Of a stretch of 64,000 bases of DNA, positions 1 to 11,126 are shown in pieces. Position 1 is the stretch's first letter. Each line of letters opens with the position of its first letter. Made by a program: the position numbers and the translations under genes. The notes below the pieces were generated by a model, which saw nothing but the letters and a program-made list of their open reading frames with translations, was not told where the DNA came from and ran no database searches. Source of the stretch: UBA8828 sp046315175 (GTDB lineage: Bacteria > Verrucomicrobiota > Verrucomicrobiia > Opitutales > UBA953); the NCBI GenBank assembly GCA_046315175.1, contig JBKDBK010000122.1, positions 1-64,000 of the forward strand, given 5' to 3'.

Positions 1-295
1 GGGTGTAGGCGCCGGTGATGGAGAGCGAGGAAAGCGAGAAGCTGCCGTCGACCGTGACCGTGCCGGCGGCGCCGCCAAAGACGGCATCATCACCGGCGGC
101 CCAGGCCACCGAGCTGCCGCCGGTGGCGGCGGTGTCCCAGACCAAGCCGGAGGCGGTCCAGGTGCCCACGCCGCCGTCGGCGTTGGCCGAGGTGTCGTTA
201 CCGTCCCAGTGGAGCGTGGCCGCGTGCACGGCGGGGGTGAGCGCGGCGGCTGCCAGCAGCGCGCGGAACAAAGGGCGATTGGCTCTGGGGTTCAT
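1..295 (-). CDS. Autotransporter-associated beta-strand repeat (PATR-type) surface protein, N-terminal part
   Basis: The first 98 codons of a minus-strand gene that runs off the left edge of the window. Translation from the ATG at 295-293 gives a signal peptide (MNPRANRPLFRALLAAAALT, then an AVHA-A cleavage site). A Gly/Ala/Ser/Thr-rich, Trp-containing mature start follows (ATLHWDGNDTSANADGG, then a GTWTASGLVWDT stretch). This Trp-Asp-rich opening followed by a DDAVFGG-like segment is typical of the very long verrucomicrobial proteins with autotransporter-associated beta-strand repeats, which often end in PEP-CTERM signals. Its function is unknown; it is probably secreted or surface-exposed. 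The plus-strand open frame over the same bases is a shadow. No clear Shine-Dalgarno sequence precedes the ATG. The C-terminal domains lie outside the window, so the repeat assignment rests on the N-terminus only. Confidence 0.75.
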   Translation of the reverse strand, partial: MNPRANRPLFRALLAAAALTPAVHAATLHWDGNDTSANADGGVGTWTASGLVWDTAATGGSSVAWAAGDDAVFGGAAGTVTVDGSFSLSSLSITGAYT

Positions 296-396
296 TTGAT
301 TTAAGGGGTCTCGGCGAGGGGTCTGCGGAGATGTCTCGGAGTTAGGTCCGTGAGCGTTTTGGGGGTATGGAAGTCGCAAGGGGGTGCTTGCGATGT

Positions 397-412
397 ACCA
401 AATTTATTTGGT
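397..412. promoter_or_regulatory. AT-rich inverted repeat, possible operator
   Basis: ACCAAAT-TT-ATTTGGT is a perfect 7-bp inverted repeat with a 2-nt centre. It lies in a locally AT-rich patch (about 395-455) between the divergent surface-protein gene and uvrA. A second small palindrome, TTGGCCAA, lies at 417-424. The position suits a regulator site for the divergent promoters, but no regulator can be named. Confidence 0.3.
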
Positions 413-554
413 CGTTTTGGCCAATCAAGTCCTTTTGGTTACAAAAAGGCAAAAAGGGTGCACCCCCTGCTGTGAAACTGAGTTGAGCAGAGAGGGGGGC
501 GAGTTTGGCTATGGCGCTGGACTCCCCCGGCTTCACCTGCTGATTTAGGGGGTA

Positions 555-3371
<2,817 letters not shown>

Positions 3372-3420
3372 GCCCTTTCCCCCTTTCCCTTTGGCCCTAG
3401 GCCTGTCAGATTGGGCCCTG

Positions 3421-3717
3421 ATGCCCGATTCCGCACCCATCCTCACCGGAGCCCAGAAGGCCCACCTCCGTGGGCTCGCCCAGACGCTCGAGCCGAAGGT
3501 CTTCGTCGGCAAGGAAGGCGCCACCCCGGCGCTGGCCCGCCAGCTCGACCTGGCCTTCCAAAAGGCCGACTTGGTGAAGGTTCGGTTCACCGCCGGTCGC
3601 GACGCGATGGCCGCCCAGGCCGAGGCGCTCGCCGCGGCCACGGCCAGCGCGCTGGTCGGCGCGGTTGGGCGCACGGCGGCCTTTTACCGCAAGGGCGGCG
3701 AGGAGGCGGGAGAATGA
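3421..3717 (+). CDS. yhbY: YhbY/CRM-domain RNA-binding protein
   Basis: A 98-aa single CRM (CRS1-YhbY) domain protein. Family members bind RNA and associate with pre-50S ribosomal particles. The sequence shows the family pattern: LTGAQKAHLRGLA, then VFVGKEGATPAL (the GxxG-like loop), then LVKVRF and a C-terminal GRTAAFYRKG. The ATG at 3421 was preferred over an in-frame TTG at 3391 because homology begins just after it. The stop overlaps the start of the downstream prenyl synthase (ATGA), indicating translational coupling. With hflX two genes on, the group has a ribosome-biogenesis flavour. Confidence 0.85.
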   Translation: MPDSAPILTGAQKAHLRGLAQTLEPKVFVGKEGATPALARQLDLAFQKADLVKVRFTAGRDAMAAQAEALAAATASALVGAVGRTAAFYRKGGEEAGE

Positions 3718-4589
3718 CGGCCGCGGAGCGCGCCGAGCTGGCCCGGCTGGTCGGGGTCGCCGACACGGCCCTCGCCGAGGCGCTCGCCAGGAGCTCCGGG
3801 ACCTCATCCCGCCTTGAGGCGGCGATGCGGCACGCGGTCAACGCCGGCGGGAAGCGGCTGCGGCCGGTGCTCTGCCTGGCCGCGGCGGCCTCGATCGACG
3901 CCGGGGCGGACGCGCGACGCGCCGCGGCGGCCCTCGAGCTCGTCCACACCTACTCGCTCATCCACGACGACCTGCCCTGCATGGACGACGCCGACCTGCG
4001 CCGCGGAAAGCCGACCGTGCACCGCGCCTTCGACGAGGCCGCGGCGGTTCTGGCCGGCGACGCCCTCCTGTCCCTGGCCTTCGAGCTGACCGCCGACCAT
4101 CCTGCAGAGGCGGCGAGGGAACTGACCTTGATCCTGGCCCGGGCCAGCGGCCCGGCCCAGCTCGTGGGCGGGCAGATGGAGGACACCCTGGGGCTGCTCG
4201 GTCCGGCAAGCGCCGAGAGACTGGATGCGATCCAGCGCGGCAAGACGGCGGCGATGATCGCGGCCGCGCTCGAGATGGGCGCCGTGGCCGCCGGCGCCGG
4301 ACAAGGGGCTCGGGCGGCTTTCCGGCAGGCGGGCCTCTCGCTCGGTGTCGCCTTCCAAATCGCCGACGACCTGCTCGACCTGGAGGGCGACCCGTCGGTC
4401 GTCGGCAAGCCGACCGGCGCCGACGCGGCGCGGGGCAAGCTCACCTACCACGGGCTGCACGGCGTCGAGGCCGCCCGGGCCAAGGTGCGCGAGCTGACCG
4501 AGGCCTGCCGCTCAAGCCTTCGCGCCACGGGGGGCCGCACGGCCTTCCTCGAGGCGCTGGCCGGCTCCCTGATCGACCGGAGGAACTGA
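3714..4589 (+). CDS. ispA: Polyprenyl diphosphate synthase (farnesyl/geranylgeranyl type)
   Basis: A 291-aa trans-isoprenyl diphosphate synthase that condenses IPP with allylic diphosphates to make C15-C20 isoprenoid precursors in the cytosol. The first Asp-rich motif is HDDLPCMDDADLRRGKPTVH (DDxxxxD, short-chain FARM). The second is AFQIADDLLDLEGD (DDxxD-like SARM). The substrate-binding GGKRLRPVLCL is near residue 45. The FARM with DDLPCMDD and the ATVHRAFDEA context resembles bacterial FPP synthase (IspA), but chain length cannot be settled by eye. The start ATG overlaps the yhbY stop. A GGAGG near its end serves the following hflX. Confidence 0.88.
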   Translation: MTAAERAELARLVGVADTALAEALARSSGTSSRLEAAMRHAVNAGGKRLRPVLCLAAAASIDAGADARRAAAALELVHTYSLIHDDLPCMDDADLRRGKPTVHRAFDEAAAVLAGDALLSLAFELTADHPAEAARELTLILARASGPAQLVGGQMEDTLGLLGPASAERLDAIQRGKTAAMIAAALEMGAVAAGAGQGARAAFRQAGLSLGVAFQIADDLLDLEGDPSVVGKPTGADAARGKLTYHGLHGVEAARAKVRELTEACRSSLRATGGRTAFLEALAGSLIDRRN

Positions 4590-4594
4590 GCACC

Positions 4595-5917
4595 TTGTCC
4601 ACCGCCGCCCCCCTGCCCTCCCCGATCGACCCCCAGGACCCCAAGGTCCGGGAACGCCTTGGCCGCGCCTTCCTCGTCGGCCTCCAGCGGCCGGAGCAGG
4701 ATGCCCGCGAGTCGCTCAGCCTGCTCGAGGAGCTGCGCGAGCTGGTGGGCAACCTTGGGATCGAGGTGAGGGGCGACCTGATCGCCCGCCTGCGCGAGGA
4801 GCACCCGCGCCACCTCGTGGGCTCGGGCAAGATGGAGGAGGTCGCCGCCCTCGCCCGCGGGCTCGACTGCGGGCTCGTCGTCTTCGACGACGCCCTGACG
4901 CCGGCCCAGCAGCGCAACTGGGAGAAGGACGCGCCCGGCCTTCGGGTGATCGACCGCCAGGAGGTGATCCTGGACATCTTCGCCGCCCGGGCCAAGACGC
5001 GCGAGGCGGTCCTCCAGGTCGAGCTGGCCCGCCTGCAGCAGCAGCTCCCGAGGCTGCGGCGGCTCTGGTCGCACCTCGATCGGCAGCGGGGCGGCGGGGC
5101 CATGCAGCGCGACGCCGGCGAGACGCAGCTGGAGATGGACCAACGCGGCATCCGGGAGAAGATCGCCCGCGTGCGCCGCGAGCTCGACGAGGTGGTGCGC
5201 CAGCGCGCCACGCAGCGCAAGCAGCGCCAGCGCGTGCCGGTGCCGACCTTCGCCATCGTCGGCTACACCAACGCCGGCAAGTCCTCGCTCCTCAACCGGC
5301 TGACCGGGGCCGAGGTCCTGGCGGCGGACCGGCTCTTCGCGACCCTCGACCCGACCACCCGGCGCCTGACGCTGCCCTCGGGCCGCGCTCTCCTGCTGAC
5401 CGATACCGTCGGCTTCGTGCGCCGGCTGCCCCACCGCCTGGTCGAGGCCTTCAAGGCGACCCTCGAGGAGTCGGTGCAGGCCGACGTCCTCCTGCACGTG
5501 GTCGACCTCGCCTCGCCCGACGCCGCCGCCCACGCCGAGACCACGCTGGGGGTCCTCGGCGAGGTTGGCGCGGGCGACCGTCCCGTGCTCACGGTGCTGA
5601 ACAAGGCGGACCTGGTGACCGACCCCCTGGCCCGCGCCGAGGCCCTGGCCCGCCACCCCGGCGCCATCCTGGTCAGCGCCCACACCGGAGAGGGTGTGCC
5701 GGAGCTGCTGGCGGAGCTGGACCGGCTGGCGTCGCAAGGCGACCGCCGGCTGAGGTTGCTGATTCCCCACGAGCGCTACGACCTGGTGGCCAAGCTCCAC
5801 GGCGCGGCGGCCATTCTCTCGGAGAGGGCGACGGACGGGGGCGTCGAGCTGGAGGCCCTGGTGCCTGCCCGCCTGCTCGAGGCGGCCGCTCCCTTCGCGC
5901 AAAAGGTTGCAACCTGA
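4595..5917 (+). CDS. hflX: GTPase HflX
   Basis: A 440-aa HflX-family GTPase that binds the 50S subunit and splits or rescues stalled 70S ribosomes under stress. The N-terminal HflX domain carries LVGSGKMEEV and the VVFDDALTPAQQRNWE motif. The coiled linker has RGGGAMQRDAGETQLEMD. The G domain shows G1 GYTNAGKSSLLN, G3 DTVGFVRRLPH and G4 NKAD, with a C-terminal extension. The start is TTG at 4595, with a good GGAGG at 4579-4583. It lies six bases after the prenyl synthase stop, so it is probably co-transcribed with yhbY-ispA. Confidence 0.93.
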   Translation: MSTAAPLPSPIDPQDPKVRERLGRAFLVGLQRPEQDARESLSLLEELRELVGNLGIEVRGDLIARLREEHPRHLVGSGKMEEVAALARGLDCGLVVFDDALTPAQQRNWEKDAPGLRVIDRQEVILDIFAARAKTREAVLQVELARLQQQLPRLRRLWSHLDRQRGGGAMQRDAGETQLEMDQRGIREKIARVRRELDEVVRQRATQRKQRQRVPVPTFAIVGYTNAGKSSLLNRLTGAEVLAADRLFATLDPTTRRLTLPSGRALLLTDTVGFVRRLPHRLVEAFKATLEESVQADVLLHVVDLASPDAAAHAETTLGVLGEVGAGDRPVLTVLNKADLVTDPLARAEALARHPGAILVSAHTGEGVPELLAELDRLASQGDRRLRLLIPHERYDLVAKLHGAAAILSERATDGGVELEALVPARLLEAAAPFAQKVAT

Positions 5918-5949
5918 CGGACGGCGATTTGTCAGAAGGGGCAAGACCC

Positions 5950-6330
5950 ATGCGCACCCCGACCCTCCTGATCGCCGCCGGACTCCTCCCCTCGCTCGCC
6001 CTCGCGCAATCGAAGGAGGAGGCCTTTGAGAAGACCATCAAGCCCATGCTGGAGCGCTCCTGCGTCGGCTGCCACGGCGGCAAGGACAAGGACGGCAAGG
6101 TCAGGGTGAAGGGCGGCTTCCGCACCACCAGCCTCGAGGCCGTCGTCAAGGGCGGCAAGGAACAGGGCGCGGGCATCACCTGGGGCAAGCCCATGGAAAG
6201 CTCGGTCTACCTCCTCTCCAAGGCCGACCGCGACGACGACCTGGCCATGCCTCCCAAGAAGAGCAGCGCCAAGCCCCTGACCCCGGAGGAGCTGGAAACC
6301 CTCCGCAAGTGGATTGAGACGGGCAAGTGA
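5950..6330 (+). CDS. Small periplasmic c-type cytochrome domain protein (Planctomycete type)
   Basis: A 126-aa exported protein with a signal peptide (MRTPTLLIAAGLLPSLALAQ) and one c-haem motif, CVGCH, near residue 38. It ends in the MPP...PLTPEELETLRKWI pattern typical of the Planctomycete cytochrome c domain (PSCyt1-like). It probably binds one covalent haem in the periplasm; partner and redox role are unknown. The ATG at 5950 was chosen over a TTG at 5929 because the signal peptide begins there and AGAAGGGGC lies upstream. It heads the cytochrome/DUF1501 cluster but is separated from the next gene by an intrinsic terminator, so downstream expression may depend on read-through or a second promoter. 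Confidence 0.8.
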   Translation: MRTPTLLIAAGLLPSLALAQSKEEAFEKTIKPMLERSCVGCHGGKDKDGKVRVKGGFRTTSLEAVVKGGKEQGAGITWGKPMESSVYLLSKADRDDDLAMPPKKSSAKPLTPEELETLRKWIETGK

Positions 6331-6360
6331 GGCGCCTCCTTTCCTGAAGCCGGAAGGCGA

Positions 6361-6387
6361 CCCCGGGTTGCAACCCGGGGCCTTTTT
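6361..6387 (+). terminator. Rho-independent terminator between two cytochrome genes
   Basis: A CCCCGGG stem (6361-6367), a TTGCAA loop and a CCCGGGG stem (6374-6380), then CC and TTTTT. The sequence CCCCGGGTTGCAACCCGGGG is a perfect 20-nt palindrome. It lies 30 nt after the small cytochrome stop and 17 nt before the next start codon. Confidence 0.75.
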
Positions 6388-6403
6388 GATTGTCAGTGGG
6401 GGC

Positions 6404-9400
6404 ATGGCTAGGCCGCTCCTCGTCCTCTTGGTCGCCGCAGGCGTCGGCGCGGCCGAGCCCGTCGACTTCAACCGGGACGTCCGGCCCATTCTCAACGAGA
6501 AGTGCATGGGGTGTCACGGCGGCGTGAAGCACGCCGGCGGCATCTCGGTCCAGTACCGCGAGGACATCCTGGGAAAGGGAGAGTCGGGCGAGCCCTGCGT
6601 GGTCCCCGGCAAACCCGAGCAAAGCGAGCTCATCCGCCGCATCCTCACCGACGACCACGACGACCGGATGCCCAAGGAGAAGCCCCCGCTCACGAAGGCG
6701 GAGACCGACACCCTCATCCGCTGGGTCAAGGAAGGCGCCAAGTGGGACGACCATTGGTCCCTCGTCGCCCCCAAGCCCTCGCCCGCGCCAACCGTCAAGT
6801 CGAAGAACTGGGCGTCGAACCCGGTCGACAACTTCATCCTCGCGAGGCTTGAGCAGGCGGGCCTGAAGCCTTCCGCCCAGGCGGACAAGACGACCCTTCT
6901 CCGGCGCGTCACGCTCGACCTCACCGGCCTGCCCCCGACTTCCGAGGAAACCGCCGCCTTCCTCGCGGACAAGTCCCCCGAGGCCTACGAGAAGGTGGTC
7001 GACCGCCTGCTCGCCTCTCCCCGCTTCGGCGAGCGCTGGGCCGCGATGTGGCTCGACCTCGCCCGCTACGGCGACTCAAAGGCCATCGGGCAAGACAGCA
7101 CCCGCCACATCTGGCCCTACCGCGACTGGGTCATCCGGGCCTTCAACCAGGACATGCCCTGGGACCAGTTCATCATCCGGCAGATGGCCGGCGACCTGCT
7201 GCCCGAGCCCGAGCGGGACCTGGTGGCGACGGGCTTCCACCGGCTGACCAAGGCCAACGACGAGGGCGGCACCAACGACGAGGAATACCGCACGTACGCG
7301 GTGATCGACCGGGTCAACACCACCTGGAACGCCTTCATGGGCCTCCAGATGGCCTGCACGCAATGCCACAGCCACCCTTACGATCCCCTGCGCGACAAGG
7401 ACTACTACGGCAGCTACGCCTTCCTCAACCAGTCGCAGGACTCCGACAAGCAGGACGACCGGCCCACCATCCCCTTCCCCGTCGACCCGGCCGCCGAACG
7501 CCGCCTGCGCGCCGCCATCGCCGAGGCCGAGAAGGCGGGCGCCGACAAGCAGCCGTCTCTCGTCTGGACCGAGCTGCGGGCCAGCCGCCTGGTCGCCTCC
7601 GGCGGCGCCGTCCTGACCGCCCAGGCCGACGGCCTGCTCAGGGCCTCCGGCCCCCGGCCCAACGCCACGGTCAGCGAGGTCGACCTTAGCCCGGGCGCGC
7701 TCCGCCAGGTTGCCGCGGTGGCCGTCGACATCCCCGCCGGGCCGGGCAAGCCGGCGGGCCGGCACCCCGATGGCAACTTCGTGCTGAGCGCCGTGGAGGT
7801 TTCCCGCATCGCCCCGACGGCGGGTTTTGTCGCCGCCCAGCGCCTGCGGATCGACATCCCCGGCAAGGGCAAGGTCGTCAATCTCTCGGAGATCGAGGTG
7901 CTGGACCCCGAGGGCAGGAACGTGGCCCTCAACGCCAAGGCCGCCCAATCGTCCACCTCCCCCGGCTACCCCGCGTCGATCGCGGTCAACGGAAAGCGCT
8001 CGACCGGCATCGACGACACCAGCTCGACCAACACCCAGGACAATCCTTGGCTGGAAATCGACCTGGGCGCGCCCAGGACCGTCGCCGCAATCCGCCTCTG
8101 GAACCGGATGGACGCCGGCAACGACGCCCGCATCACGGGCGCCATCGTCTCGCTGCTCGCCGCCGACGGGCGCCCCGTCTGGTCTCGCGCGATCCCCCTG
8201 CGTCCGACCGGACAACTGGTCGAGCTGACGGTCGACCGCGCCGAGTTCGCCCTGCCCCTCGCCCGCGCCGAGGCCGGCCACTCCCAGAACGACTATCCCG
8301 CCTCGGCGGTCCTGGCCAACGGGTCTCCCGCAACCACAGGCTGGGCGGTTGGACCTCGGGTCAACGAGCCGCACCGCCTCACCCTGGCCCTGGCCGAGCC
8401 GACGGCCCTCGCCCCGGGAGAGCAAATCAGGGTGCGGCTGCACCACGCCCACGCCAAGCGGGGCTTCGCCGGCATGGACCTCGCCGTGTTCAAGGTGGTG
8501 GCGACCGACTCGCCCGCCGCGGCCGCCAACGCCCCGCTCGGCACCTTGGCCAAGCTCCGGCAGCAGCTGGAGAAGCTCCCGACCGTGCGGCTGCCGGTGA
8601 TGATGGACCTGCCGCAGGACAAGCGCCGCCAGACCCACCTGCTCGTGCGCGGGGCTTGGAACAGCCCGGGCCAGCTCATCGCGGAGCCGTTCACGCCGGC
8701 CACCCTCCACCCCTTTCCGAAGGACCAGCCCCGCGACCGGCTCGGCTTCGCGCGCTGGATCGCCTCGAAGGACAACCCGCTGACCGCCCGCGTGGCGGTG
8801 AACTACCTCTGGCAGGAGCTCTTCGGCACAGGGCTCGTCCTCACCTCGGAGGACTTCGGGACCATGGGCGAGAAGCCCAGCCACCCGGAGCTGCTCGACC
8901 ACCTCGCGCACCGCCTGATGCACGAGTGGGGCTGGAGCCCTAAGCGCGCCATCCGCGAGATGGCCCTGTCCTCCACCTACCGCCAGACATCCCAAGCCTC
9001 GGCCGAGCTCAGGGAACGAGACCCCAAGAACCGCCTGCTGGGCCGCGCGCCCCGCAAGCGCCTGAGCGGCGAGATGGTCCGCGACCAGTCCCTGGCCCTG
9101 GCCGGCCTGCTGAACACGGCGCAGACGGAGGGCCCTCCCTTTGTGCCGCCCTCGCCCGGAGGCTACCTGCGCAACGCGTTCTCGGGCGCCAGCGAGGTGA
9201 GGGTGACCACCGACGCCGGACGCTTCCGCCGCTCCGTCTACGGCTTCTGGAAGCGGCTCGAACCCTTCGCCATCCTCACCATCTTCGACGCCTCGGACCG
9301 CGACACCTGCGCGACGCGCCGGGTCAACACCAACTCCCCGCTGCAGGCCCTGACGGCGCTCAACGAGGAGATCCTCGTCGAGGCCCAGAAGGGCTTCGGG

Positions 9401-9646
9401 CGCCGGCTGCTGCAGGAGCCCGGGGACGACGCCGCGAAGGTCCGCGCCGGCTTCGCGCTCGTCGGGGAAACCGATCCCAGGCCCGAGTCGATGCGCGCCG
9501 CGACGGGGCTCCTCCTCGCCTCCCGCCAAGCGTACGCCGCCGACCCCGAGCTCGCCCGCAAGGCCGGCCTGACGCCCGAGGAGGCCTCCTGGTGGCAGGT
9601 CGCCACCGTCCTGCTCAACAGCGACACCGCCCTGAACCGAAACTGA
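6404..9646 (+). CDS. PSCyt1-DUF1549-DUF1553 (PSD1) cytochrome c domain protein with discoidin-like insert
   Basis: A 1080-aa exported multi-domain protein characteristic of Planctomycetes and Verrucomicrobia; its biochemical function is unknown. It has a signal peptide (MARPLLVLLVAAGVGAAEP) and a PSCyt1 haem domain with CMGCHGG near residue 36. The DUF1549 domain (about 139-350) opens with NPVDNFILARLEQAGL and contains a second CxxCH, CTQCHSHPYDP, near 318. Residues about 480-610 look like an F5/8 type C (discoidin) domain (SEIEVLDPEGRNVALN ... NPWLEIDLGAPRTVAAIRLW), which suggests carbohydrate or surface binding. DUF1553/PSD1 (about 778-1066) includes RVAVNYLWQELFG and RDTCATRRVNTNSPLQALTA. 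The next gene, two bases on, encodes DUF1501; this pairing is conserved in these phyla. The ATG at 6404 follows GTGGGGGC and begins the signal peptide. Confidence 0.88.
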   Translation: MARPLLVLLVAAGVGAAEPVDFNRDVRPILNEKCMGCHGGVKHAGGISVQYREDILGKGESGEPCVVPGKPEQSELIRRILTDDHDDRMPKEKPPLTKAETDTLIRWVKEGAKWDDHWSLVAPKPSPAPTVKSKNWASNPVDNFILARLEQAGLKPSAQADKTTLLRRVTLDLTGLPPTSEETAAFLADKSPEAYEKVVDRLLASPRFGERWAAMWLDLARYGDSKAIGQDSTRHIWPYRDWVIRAFNQDMPWDQFIIRQMAGDLLPEPERDLVATGFHRLTKANDEGGTNDEEYRTYAVIDRVNTTWNAFMGLQMACTQCHSHPYDPLRDKDYYGSYAFLNQSQDSDKQDDRPTIPFPVDPAAERRLRAAIAEAEKAGADKQPSLVWTELRASRLVASGGAVLTAQADGLLRASGPRPNATVSEVDLSPGALRQVAAVAVDIPAGPGKPAGRHPDGNFVLSAVEVSRIAPTAGFVAAQRLRIDIPGKGKVVNLSEIEVLDPEGRNVALNAKAAQSSTSPGYPASIAVNGKRSTGIDDTSSTNTQDNPWLEIDLGAPRTVAAIRLWNRMDAGNDARITGAIVSLLAADGRPVWSRAIPLRPTGQLVELTVDRAEFALPLARAEAGHSQNDYPASAVLANGSPATTGWAVGPRVNEPHRLTLALAEPTALAPGEQIRVRLHHAHAKRGFAGMDLAVFKVVATDSPAAAANAPLGTLAKLRQQLEKLPTVRLPVMMDLPQDKRRQTHLLVRGAWNSPGQLIAEPFTPATLHPFPKDQPRDRLGFARWIASKDNPLTARVAVNYLWQELFGTGLVLTSEDFGTMGEKPSHPELLDHLAHRLMHEWGWSPKRAIREMALSSTYRQTSQASAELRERDPKNRLLGRAPRKRLSGEMVRDQSLALAGLLNTAQTEGPPFVPPSPGGYLRNAFSGASEVRVTTDAGRFRRSVYGFWKRLEPFAILTIFDASDRDTCATRRVNTNSPLQALTALNEEILVEAQKGFGRRLLQEPGDDAAKVRAGFALVGETDPRPESMRAATGLLLASRQAYAADPELARKAGLTPEEASWWQVATVLLNSDTALNRN

Positions 9647-9647
9647 G

Positions 9648-11126
9648 ATGCGAACCTCCGACCCCAACCGCCTGGCCGAGGAGGCCGTCCGGGAACACCT
9701 CCGCCTCGTCACGCGACGGCAGTTCATGCGCAACGCCGGCCTCTGCCTGGGTGCGGCCGCCCTGCCGATGCTCGCGGGCAAGTCCCTCGCGGCCGAGCCG
9801 TCGGCGGGCGACTTGTCGGCCCGGCCCGCGCCCCGCGGCGGCAAGGCCAAGCGCGTCATCTACATCCACCTGGCGGGCGCCCCGTCGCAACTCGAGCTGT
9901 TCGACCCCAAGCCCGACCTGATGCGGCTGCATGGCGAGCTCTGCCCCGAGTCCTTCATCGCCGGCAAGACCTTCGCCTTCATCAAGGGGCGGCCCAAGCT
10001 CCTCGGCCCGCTCTACCCCTTCGCCAAGCACGGAAGCTGCGGGATGGAGCTCAGCGACCGTCTCCCCAACCTCGCGCAGGTGGCCGACGAGCTGACGCTC
10101 ATCCGCAGCCTCTGGACGGAGCAGTTCAACCATGCGCCGGCCCAGCTGCTGGTGCACTCGGGCTTCCAGATCTCCGGACGCCCCTCCCTCGGCAGCTGGG
10201 TGATGTACGGGCTGGGCTCGGAGAACGCCAACCTGCCCGGCTTCATCGTCCTGCTCTCGGGGGGAACCAAGCCCGACGGCGGCAAGGCCCTTTGGTCGTC
10301 GGGCTTCATCCCGTCCGTCTACCAGGGCACGCAGTGCCAGACGGTGGGCAACCCGATTCCCTACCTCGCCAACCCCGCCGGCGTCACGGGCGACCTGCGC
10401 CGACAGGCGCTCGACGCCATCGGGGCGATCAACCGCGCGGAGCACGCCGAGATGGGCGACCAGGAGACGCTGACCCGCATCGCCCAGTACGAGCTCGCCT
10501 TCCGCATGCAGATGTCGGCTCCCGAGGCGACCGACCTCTCCCAGGAGAGCCCCGCCACGCTCGCGCGCTACGGCGCCGAGCCCGGCAAGGAATCCTTCGC
10601 CAACAACGTGCTGCTCGCCCGCCGGATGGCCGAGCGGGGCGTCCGCTTCATCCAGCTCTACGACTGGGGATGGGACATGCACGGCGAGGCGGCGCACACC
10701 GACCTGGCCAAGGCGTTCACCGGCAAGACGCGCTACATGGACAAGGCCTGCGCGGCCCTCATCGCCGACCTGCGCGAGCGGGGCATGCTTGACGACACCC
10801 TCGTGGTCATCGGGGGGGAGTTCGGGCGCACGCCGATGTGGGAGAACCGCAACGGGGCCGACAACGCCTTCTTCGGGCGCGACCACCACCCGGCCGCCTT
10901 CTCCATGATCGTGGCCGGCGGCGGCTTCCGTCCGGGGCTCAGCTACGGCCGGACCGACGAGATCGGCTACGAGATTGTCGACGGCAAGATGCACGTGCAC
11001 GACCTCCAGGCGACGCTCCTCCACCAACTGGGCCTCGACCACGAGAAGCTGGTCTACCGCTACCAAGGGCGTGACTTCCGCCTGACCGACACCCGCGGCA
11101 AGGTCGTGCGCGCCCTCCTCTCATGA
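9648..11126 (+). CDS. DUF1501 Tat-exported protein
   Basis: A 492-aa DUF1501 protein, a distant relative of alkaline phosphatase/sulfatase-fold enzymes; its activity is unproven. A twin-arginine signal (TRRQFMRNAGLCLGAAALPM) sits near residue 24, so it is probably folded in the cytoplasm before export, which suits a metal- or cofactor-containing protein. Conserved landmarks include VIYIHLAGAPSQLELFDPKP, DWGWDMHGEAAHTDLAKA, VVIGGEFGRTPMWE and a late GRDHHPAAFSMIVAGGG. It follows the PSD1 gene with one base between stop and start, and overlaps the next gene by four bases, so the three are almost certainly co-translated. It presumably acts with the PSD1 cytochrome protein in the periplasm (inference from conserved pairing). 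Confidence 0.88.
   Translation: MRTSDPNRLAEEAVREHLRLVTRRQFMRNAGLCLGAAALPMLAGKSLAAEPSAGDLSARPAPRGGKAKRVIYIHLAGAPSQLELFDPKPDLMRLHGELCPESFIAGKTFAFIKGRPKLLGPLYPFAKHGSCGMELSDRLPNLAQVADELTLIRSLWTEQFNHAPAQLLVHSGFQISGRPSLGSWVMYGLGSENANLPGFIVLLSGGTKPDGGKALWSSGFIPSVYQGTQCQTVGNPIPYLANPAGVTGDLRRQALDAIGAINRAEHAEMGDQETLTRIAQYELAFRMQMSAPEATDLSQESPATLARYGAEPGKESFANNVLLARRMAERGVRFIQLYDWGWDMHGEAAHTDLAKAFTGKTRYMDKACAALIADLRERGMLDDTLVVIGGEFGRTPMWENRNGADNAFFGRDHHPAAFSMIVAGGGFRPGLSYGRTDEIGYEIVDGKMHVHDLQATLLHQLGLDHEKLVYRYQGRDFRLTDTRGKVVRALLS

Noticed and set aside
7076..9859. 927-aa antisense frame over PSD1 gene
   Set aside because: Low-complexity shadow of a well-supported gene.
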